In this document: positions 5,962 through 10,738 of the stretch, in pieces
Position numbering within the stretch: position 1 is the first letter of the stretch
Layout of the letters: every line of letters starts with the position of its first letter
DNA from: Methanosarcinales archaeon
GTDB lineage: Archaea; Halobacteriota; Methanosarcinia; Methanosarcinales; Methanogasteraceae
Direction: 5' to 3'
Assembly: GCA_030666765.1 (NCBI GenBank)
Contig: DAOUXE010000012.1
Span: forward strand, 1-10,738
DNA length: 10,738 nt
Position numbers and translations under genes: made by a program
Notes under the pieces: model-generated
What the model saw: only the letters and a program-made list of their open reading frames with translations
Told to the model about the DNA's origin: nothing
Databases searched by the model: none

Positions 5962-7257
5962 ATGCGAACTCATTATGCATCCGATATCACACCTGAGATG
6001 AGTGGCGACACCGTAACGGTCGCGGGCTGGATACACGAGATGCGCGACCTTGGAGGAATCTACTTCCTCATACTGCGAGACCGGGGCGGGTTCATGCAGC
6101 TCACGATGGTCAAGAAGAAGACCGATTCCGAGCTCTTCGAGTCTGCCAGACGGCTGATCCGGGAGTCTGTACTCACAGTGACCGGAACTGTGAAGAGGGA
6201 AGATAAAGCCCCACGCGGGTACGAGATAATCCCGCAGACGCTAAATGTGCTTTCTGAGTCGGATTCTCCGCTACCGATGGATATCACTGGAAAGGTCGAT
6301 GCAGATATTGATACCAGGCTTGATTCGAGATTTATTGATCTCAGGCGTAGGAAGACGCTCGATACATTCGTGATCCGCCACCACGCCTTAAAGGCAGTGC
6401 GTAGCTTCCTTGAAAATGAAGGATTCATCGAGATTCATACGCCAAAGGTGGTTTCGGCTGCAACCGAAGGCGGCACGGCATTATTTCCGATAACTTACTT
6501 TAACAGGGAGGCATTCTTAAATCAGAGTCCGCAGCTGTACAAACAGATTATGATGTCCGCGGGCTTTGACCGGGTCTATGAGGTCGGTGCAATCTTCCGG
6601 GCAGAGGAGCATGACACACTGCGACACCTGAACGAGGCTACTTCAATCGATATCGAGGCGAGTTTCATGGATCATCACGACGTGATGGGGGTTCTTGAGC
6701 GTTTGGTCCGCGAGGTGTACGCACAGGTATCTGTTGACTGTGTGCCGCAACTGGAAGAACTCGGAATCGAACTTTCGGTGCCAAAGATTCCGTTTAGGCG
6801 GGTGAGTTATGATGAAGCGCTCGAGATCGCGCTTTCCAAAGGGCATCTCATTGAGTGGGGAGAGGACTTTGGTACGGCTGCCGAACGTGCGATAGGAAAC
6901 GCTGTCGGTGAGCATTACTTCCTCACTGATTGGCCTACTGAGATTAAGCCGTATTATACCCATCCATACGAGGATAAGCCAAAATACAGCAGATCGTTCG
7001 ATCTCATGCATCCGAGAATGGAACTTGCATCGGGCTCACAGCGTATACATTCGCTTAAACTTCTTCGTGAGATGATCGAGGCGCATGGACTTAATCCGGA
7101 CGGTTTTGATTTTTATTTGAAGGCGTTTCGGTACGGGATGCCGCCGCATGCCGGATGGGGTATTGGGGCTGATCGGTTGGTCATGACCATGCTGCATATC
7201 GAAAACATCCGTGATTCCGTACTGTTCCCCCGTGACCGAAAACGGCTCTCGCCTTAG
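5962..7257 (+). CDS. aspS: Aspartyl-tRNA synthetase, archaeal non-discriminating type
   Basis: This class IIb synthetase charges tRNA(Asp), and probably also tRNA(Asn), with aspartate. Archaeal proteins of this family begin MxRTHYxSEIT; here [10 protein letters not shown] starts at 5962, giving 431 residues. An in-frame ATG at 5953 is the alternative start. The N-terminal OB-fold anticodon domain covers roughly 1-100. Class II motif 1 is around [10 protein letters not shown] (155-164), motif 2 is [14 protein letters not shown] (212-225) and motif 3 is GWGIGADRL (398-406). QSPQLYKQ (188-195) lines the aspartate site. In the anticodon domain, H25 and P84 sit where the discriminating Thermococcus enzyme has W26 and K85. 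By established work on this family, that pairing marks the relaxed enzyme, which needs a GatCAB amidotransferase to make Asn-tRNA. The gene is complete and probably transcribed on its own. Confidence 0.95.
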   Translation: MRTHYASDITPEMSGDTVTVAGWIHEMRDLGGIYFLILRDRGGFMQLTMVKKKTDSELFESARRLIRESVLTVTGTVKREDKAPRGYEIIPQTLNVLSESDSPLPMDITGKVDADIDTRLDSRFIDLRRRKTLDTFVIRHHALKAVRSFLENEGFIEIHTPKVVSAATEGGTALFPITYFNREAFLNQSPQLYKQIMMSAGFDRVYEVGAIFRAEEHDTLRHLNEATSIDIEASFMDHHDVMGVLERLVREVYAQVSVDCVPQLEELGIELSVPKIPFRRVSYDEALEIALSKGHLIEWGEDFGTAAERAIGNAVGEHYFLTDWPTEIKPYYTHPYEDKPKYSRSFDLMHPRMELASGSQRIHSLKLLREMIEAHGLNPDGFDFYLKAFRYGMPPHAGWGIGADRLVMTMLHIENIRDSVLFPRDRKRLSP

Positions 7258-7351
7258 TTTTCACTTTATTTAAATAAAATCAGACATCCACAATCCTTAA
7301 GAAGGTGTACCTGAAGGTAGGTATCGAACCTTTCGGCAGGGAGGGAGCTTA
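7258..7351 (+). promoter_or_regulatory. orc1/cdc6 promoter and leader
   Basis: The T-rich start of this gap could end the aspS transcript. A perfect 14-base palindrome TTTATTTAAATAAA (7265-7278) is a strong TATA candidate, implying a leader of about 50 bases. The leader contains AGGT at 7303, 7315 and 7319 and ACCT at 7309 and 7328. These can form competing small hairpins such as AAGGT (7314-7318) with ACCTT (7328-7332). GGGAGGGAG at 7339-7347 is a strong Shine-Dalgarno just before the TTG start. Confidence 0.5.
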
Positions 7352-8608
7352 TTGAAAAAAACACCCATAGCAGATGCTATCAATGAATTACTGGAATCGA
7401 AACCGATATTTAAGAACAGGGATGTGCTCCGTTCCACGTATGTACCGGATTATCTCCCACATCGAGATAATGAGGTAGATGCTCTTCTTAAGATATTGAT
7501 CGTAGCTTTACGTGGCGATACACCCTCGAACATCTTGATATATGGCAAGACCGGAACCGGAAAGACCGCGGTTACTACGCACGTCGGAAAAGAGATCGAG
7601 AAAGCAGGTAGTGCGCGTGGAATCCCCTGCGAGGTTATATACAATAATTGTGGTGTTATCGATACCCAGTACCGTCTGCTCGCTGAACTTGCACGGCATT
7701 TCGGAAAAAGAATCCCGATGACTGGCTGGCCCACCGATCAGGTATTTACGGAATTTAAAGGAGCTGTTGATTCCAAGAAACGAGTTGTGGTCATCATTCT
7801 GGATGAGGTTGATAAACTGATAAAAAAAGGCGACGATGTGCTGTACAATCTATCACGAATCAATTCTATGTTTGAAAATGCCAAAGTCAGTCTTATAGGG
7901 ATTTCAAATGACCTGAAGTTCACGGAATTTCTCGATCCGAGAGTCAGGAGTTCTCTTGGGGAGGAGGAACTCATCTTCCCGCCATACAACGCGGATCAAC
8001 TCGCGGATGTCCTGCAGCAGCGTGCCGATATGGCATTTCAGAGCGGCGTGATCGATAAAGATGTGATCTCACTCTGCGCGGCCCTTGCAGCAAGGGAGAA
8101 TGGCGACGCGCGCAGAGCCCTTGACCTGCTACGGATATCTGCCGAACTTGCAGAACGTGAAAGAGTGCATGGTGTGCAGGAGATACATGTCAGGAGAGCG
8201 CAGTCCAAGATCGAGTTCGATCGTGTTGCAGAGGTCATAAAGACGCTTCCGACCCAGTCGAAACTGGTTCTCTATAGCATCATGGTCCTTGACAAAGCTC
8301 CCGAATTGATCCGGAGATCTGGCAGACGGATAATGTCCACCGGTGAGGTCTACCAGATCTACAGGCGCATGTGTGGCATGATCGACATCGATGTGCTGAC
8401 ACAGCGGCGGATCACCGAACTGATCAGCGAACTCGATATGCTCGGGATCGTAAATGCGATCGTTGTAAACCGCGGAAGGTACGGCGTGACCAAGGAGATA
8501 ACGCTTGACACGCCTCAGGATAACATCTACCACGTGTTAAGCGACGACCTCCGGCTGCAGTCGATCATGGACATGAGGCCTGACTCGATCCAGATGCAAC
8601 TGGGATAG
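7352..8608 (+). CDS. cdc6: Orc1/Cdc6 family replication initiator ATPase
   Basis: This AAA+ protein binds origin recognition boxes and helps load the MCM helicase. The 418-residue product opens with the family signature FKNRDVLRSTYVPDYLPHRDNE (from residue 20). It then shows Walker A GKTGTGKT (65-72), Walker B ILDEVD (149-154), sensor 1 in GISND (N186), the initiator-specific region FLDPRVRSSL (193-202) and sensor 2 GDARRALDLL (251-260). A C-terminal winged helix covers about 295-390. The start is a TTG at 7352: it sits a few bases after a strong GGAGG-type ribosome site, and the first 20 residues are family-like, so a non-ATG start is well supported. Archaeal cdc6 genes often lie beside an origin. 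The short upstream gap has no clear origin-box array, so either this copy is not origin-linked or the origin is elsewhere. Confidence 0.95.
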   Translation: MKKTPIADAINELLESKPIFKNRDVLRSTYVPDYLPHRDNEVDALLKILIVALRGDTPSNILIYGKTGTGKTAVTTHVGKEIEKAGSARGIPCEVIYNNCGVIDTQYRLLAELARHFGKRIPMTGWPTDQVFTEFKGAVDSKKRVVVIILDEVDKLIKKGDDVLYNLSRINSMFENAKVSLIGISNDLKFTEFLDPRVRSSLGEEELIFPPYNADQLADVLQQRADMAFQSGVIDKDVISLCAALAARENGDARRALDLLRISAELAERERVHGVQEIHVRRAQSKIEFDRVAEVIKTLPTQSKLVLYSIMVLDKAPELIRRSGRRIMSTGEVYQIYRRMCGMIDIDVLTQRRITELISELDMLGIVNAIVVNRGRYGVTKEITLDTPQDNIYHVLSDDLRLQSIMDMRPDSIQMQLG

Positions 8609-8619
8609 CTATATAGTAC
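8606..8619 (+). promoter_or_regulatory. TATA box for the DUF22-nop5 pair
   Basis: GCTATATAGTA, starting within the cdc6 stop codon, is a strong TATA element. Its centre (about 8612) lies 27-28 bases before the ATG at 8640, the spacing expected for a leaderless archaeal transcript. GGAG at 8634-8637 is too close to the ATG to act as a normal ribosome site. Confidence 0.55.
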
Positions 8620-8639
8620 CATCAGTTAGATGTGGAGCC

Positions 8640-9062
8640 ATGGAATCTCAAGCCATACAGATCGTATCTCCAACAGAACAAGGGTTGGAGCGGAACAAGG
8701 TCGAAGTATCACCTTATGAGTTTACGATAGCAACCCGCGCCAAGTGGGAGATCGTCGTCGCAGATGAGGACATGACGATAGCAAAGGGCGCGTTTGAGAA
8801 GATCAAGATCAAGGAGGTTATGCTGCAGCACGACCTGCTTGCGCTCCTGTGTGCATTCTCCCCACATGCACTGGCATCGGTGGTGCGTGTAGGATCAGGA
8901 GCCAGGGCCGCGCCTGTCGAGGCGGATCGGTGCATTAAGGTTGCATACATTCTCGGACAAGAGACCGGTGAGATCAAGGAAGGTGACCTCTTAGGGGTAC
9001 TAAACGTCCTGCCGATCATGTTCACGCGCGAGGCCAGGAAGCCGGTCGTAATCAAAGACTGA
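8640..9062 (+). CDS. DUF22-type archaeal protein
   Basis: This small protein of 140 residues resembles the archaeal DUF22 family, whose function is not established. The similarity is in the pattern WEIVVADEDMTIAKGAFEKIKI (about 36-57), then ALASVVRVGSGARA (about 80-93), and a C-terminal EIKEGDLLGVLNVLPIMF (about 114-131). The GDLLGV turn suggests a compact beta barrel or sandwich. There is no signal peptide, membrane segment, cysteine cluster or nucleotide-binding motif. Its stop is one base before the nop5 start, and nop5 lacks its own ribosome site, so the two are almost certainly one operon. That placement hints at a role linked to RNA modification or the translation machinery, but this is guilt by association only. 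The family call is from memory of the pattern. Confidence 0.7.
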   Translation: MESQAIQIVSPTEQGLERNKVEVSPYEFTIATRAKWEIVVADEDMTIAKGAFEKIKIKEVMLQHDLLALLCAFSPHALASVVRVGSGARAAPVEADRCIKVAYILGQETGEIKEGDLLGVLNVLPIMFTREARKPVVIKD

Positions 9063-9063
9063 T

Positions 9064-9942
9064 ATGGTAAGTCCTGATGCGATCGTTTCCATGTTACTGG
9101 ACCGGGACTCGGGTCCGGCGATGCAAGCATCGACGGCAGAGCCGTTAACGCCTGTGAAAGATTCTCTGTCCCGGGCGCCGACGCCAGAGGCGTTAACATG
9201 CATCCGTACATTCGCCTTCAGCAAGGGTTTTGTTAATTCTGAAGACGAGTATCGTGCATTGCTTCATGAGGTAACGATCCGGCTCGCAAGAGACGCGGTC
9301 TTGCGGTCTGCACGCGGGGATGAGGAGATTATTCATGCAATAAAGATGCTTGATGACTTAAGTCCGACATTGAATCTGCTTTCAGAGCATCTCTTCGAGT
9401 GGTATTCCATGTACGCGGAAGATGTCCAGCCATCAGAGGCTGCGGTCATGGAAATTCTGAAGAGGCATGGGATTCCGCATGCGCTACACATTCTTGCACA
9501 GAATCTCACTGATCTGCACGAGAGCCGCGGAATACTCATCGAGTATATCCGGGACGAGACTAGCCTTATCGCGCCAAACCTCGCAAACCTTGCAGGCGGG
9601 CTGCTTGCTGCACGATTGATCAGCATAGCAGGCGGGCTTGGGAAACTTGCCAGGATGCCTGCAAGCCGCTTGCAGATTCTCGGTGCGAATAGGGCGATGT
9701 TTCGGCATCTGCGCGGGGCAGCTCCGCCAAAGCACGGCGTGATCTTCCAGCACCCTCTTATCCACGCGTCCCCCCGCCGCCTGCGCGGCACGATTGCGCG
9801 GAGATTCGCTTCAAAGCTGACGATCGCTGCACGGATCGACTACTACAGCGGCGAGGTGCGAGAGGGGTTTGCCGAGAGTCTGTCAGCAAGCCTCCCTGAT
9901 CGTGCAGCCGTTTTCACTCGCGAATCCGATGCAAGACGTTGA
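9064..9942 (+). CDS. nop5: Nop5 (Nop56/58-like) box C/D sRNP core protein
   Basis: Nop5 bridges fibrillarin and L7Ae on box C/D guide RNAs that direct 2'-O-methylation of rRNA and tRNA. The 292-residue protein has the recognisable core: FVNSEDEYRALLHEV (56-70), KMLDDLSPTLNLLSE (94-108), and the RNA-binding Nop domain with IAPNLANLAGG, ARLISIAGGLGKLARMP and PPKHGVIFQHP (169-231), ending in AARIDYYSG (255-263). It is shorter than thermophile Nop5 (about 380 or more). The segment between EWY (112-114) and EYI (160-162), where the dimerising coiled coil sits, is roughly half the usual size, and the Lys-rich tail is missing. From memory, haloarchaeal Nop5 is similarly short, so it is probably functional. 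The first 45 residues are atypical, rich in Ser/Thr/Pro/Ala, and are encoded by a palindrome cluster. The last nine codons overlap the convergent DUF4435 gene. Fibrillarin is not adjacent. Confidence 0.92.
   Translation: MVSPDAIVSMLLDRDSGPAMQASTAEPLTPVKDSLSRAPTPEALTCIRTFAFSKGFVNSEDEYRALLHEVTIRLARDAVLRSARGDEEIIHAIKMLDDLSPTLNLLSEHLFEWYSMYAEDVQPSEAAVMEILKRHGIPHALHILAQNLTDLHESRGILIEYIRDETSLIAPNLANLAGGLLAARLISIAGGLGKLARMPASRLQILGANRAMFRHLRGAAPPKHGVIFQHPLIHASPRRLRGTIARRFASKLTIAARIDYYSGEVREGFAESLSASLPDRAAVFTRESDARR
9099..9197. repeat. Cluster of small palindromes inside the 5' part of nop5
   Basis: Within 99 bases there are four inverted repeats: GGACC/GGTCC (9099-9116), GATGC-aa-GCATC (9120-9131), ACGGC-aga-GCCGT (9132-9144) and ACGCC-aga-GGCGT (9181-9193). 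The last two lie in 19-base repeats, CGACGGCAGAGCCGTTAAC (9131-9149) and CGACGCCAGAGGCGTTAAC (9179-9197). These differ at two positions only, and the two changes together preserve the stem pairing. An outer pair, TAACGCC (9146-9152) and GGCGTTA (9189-9195), can also form. The encoded residues repeat loosely (STAEPLT, PTPEALT). Confidence 0.6.
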
Positions 9943-10732
9943 AGGGTGGGTTTGCCTTTTCCCAGTCTTTAATCGAGTTGTGAAGTCTGGTCAAACGGAA
10001 GTGGGGGCGATCATAAGCAACTCGTAGTATTCCATCCACAACTTCTATGGTAACACTTTTCCCCTGGGGATTTCCGAATATATTTCTGAGACCGATTGAT
10101 AAAATTTGAACCAGATCGTGACCTGAGCAGACCTGCCAGGGGTCGTACCCTTCTCCACCCAATGTCCTTATTTTAAGTTTTATTTCGTTCTCATCCGGTG
10201 TGGAGTCCCTTGAATTGATTTTCAATTCTCCAATCAAATTATCGATGCTCACGCGCAATGTTTGTTCATCTACGAACTTATCAAAGGATAATTCCTTAAA
10301 TTTCAGAGATAGATTGTCTTTTGTTGGGGATGAAAGCCAGCGCAGATAACCAACGGACAAACCACTTTCCAGCAGGATATCTCGGATCGGTCTGCCGAGT
10401 TTCTCGATTTCTCTGGCTGATCCGAACTCAGATAAAACTTTATCAAGTGCATCCGAATGCAGAACCATCGTCTCAAGATCATGGCTATCGGTCAGGAGCA
10501 GGTTTGAACTGCCCGGTTCAATGCCATCGAGTCTCCAGAAATCAGCATCAACTATAGTCAGAACTCCGTCAAAACCTCCATTTTCAAGAAGTTTCAGAGC
10601 ACCGATCGCCTTATCCTTGCCAGTTGCAGGAACTAACTTGCATTCGGTCTCGCTGACAAGACGCCCATAAACCCGCGCATCTGTGCTGCCTTCGACTATC
10701 AGGATTGTTCCAGTGTACTGGGTACGCATCAT
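9914..10732 (-). CDS. DUF4435 family TOPRIM-like protein, possible AriB-like effector
   Basis: The 272-residue product has the DUF4435 layout. A TOPRIM-like N-terminus carries ILIVEGSTD (10-18, acidic E14), a GKDKAI turn (38-43) and TIVDADFWRL (59-68, D62 and D64). Then come TDSHDLETMV (81-90), a charged middle, and the second family motif CSGHDLVQIL (202-211). TOPRIM acidic residues bind magnesium in nucleases and topoisomerases. DUF4435 is also the fold of AriB, the toxic tRNA nuclease of PARIS anti-phage systems, which pairs with an AAA/ABC-type ATPase. The chosen ATG is six bases from the window edge and the frame stays open beyond it, so the start and any partner gene are unseen. Two 60-base samples (10081-10140, 10261-10320) are 45% and 28% GC, against 62% in nop5 (9661-9720), which suggests horizontal acquisition. 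Its 3' end overlaps the nop5 3' end by 29 bases. Confidence 0.85.
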   Translation of the reverse strand: MMRTQYTGTILIVEGSTDARVYGRLVSETECKLVPATGKDKAIGALKLLENGGFDGVLTIVDADFWRLDGIEPGSSNLLLTDSHDLETMVLHSDALDKVLSEFGSAREIEKLGRPIRDILLESGLSVGYLRWLSSPTKDNLSLKFKELSFDKFVDEQTLRVSIDNLIGELKINSRDSTPDENEIKLKIRTLGGEGYDPWQVCSGHDLVQILSIGLRNIFGNPQGKSVTIEVVDGILRVAYDRPHFRLTRLHNSIKDWEKANPPFNVLHRIRE

Positions 10733-10738
10733 GCGGGC

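Noticed and set aside
9776..9789. GCCGC-CTGC-GCGGC hairpin in the 3' part of nop5
   Set aside because: It lies in conserved Arg-rich coding sequence of the Nop domain and is readily explained by GC-rich codons.
1..10738. CRISPR array, rRNA operon or intact insertion sequence
   Set aside because: No regularly spaced repeats, no rRNA-like sequence and no complete transposase were seen.

Overview
The window reads as a piece of euryarchaeal chromosome. The information-processing genes are diagnostic: an Orc1/Cdc6 initiator, an archaeal-type aspartyl-tRNA synthetase, a Nop5 box C/D RNP core protein and a DUF22 protein. Promoters look like archaeal TATA elements, and several genes appear leaderless. 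ADP-forming acyl-CoA synthetase plus an amino-acid dehydrogenase points to an anaerobe able to ferment or interconvert amino acids. A methanogen-related or Archaeoglobus-related lineage is my inference; I cannot name the genus.

Layout. Bases 1-302 hold no gene I can defend. Bases 303-521 (minus) keep only the first part of a sodium:amino-acid symporter (AgcS type), which is truncated. Divergent from it is a tight operon (606-3700): a Glu/Leu/Phe/Val dehydrogenase, then the alpha and beta subunits of an ADP-forming acyl-CoA synthetase. An Mrp/NBP35 iron-sulfur carrier ATPase follows (3738-4559), then a signal-anchored, cysteine-containing, sequon-rich surface protein of unknown function (4605-5474). 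The 480-base gap before aspS contains two adjacent hairpins and a nested inverted repeat that could be a MITE-like remnant or a structured RNA.

The second half carries aspS (5962-7257, with residues typical of the non-discriminating enzyme), orc1/cdc6 (TTG start behind a strong Shine-Dalgarno and a repeat-rich leader), and a DUF22-nop5 pair. The 5' part of nop5 holds a cluster of small perfect palindromes. Two of these are 19-base repeats that differ only by a compensatory base-pair swap. The usual nop5 partner, fibrillarin, is not next to it. Instead a low-GC DUF4435/TOPRIM gene runs convergently, overlapping nop5 by 29 bases and ending at the window edge. DUF4435 is the AriB fold of the PARIS anti-phage system, so the unseen flank should be checked for an AAA ATPase partner.

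How the genes fit together: the left block is coherent amino-acid catabolism (uptake remnant, deamination to a 2-oxo acid, then ATP from the derived acyl-CoA). The right block is housekeeping replication, translation and RNA modification, with a probable horizontally acquired gene at the end.
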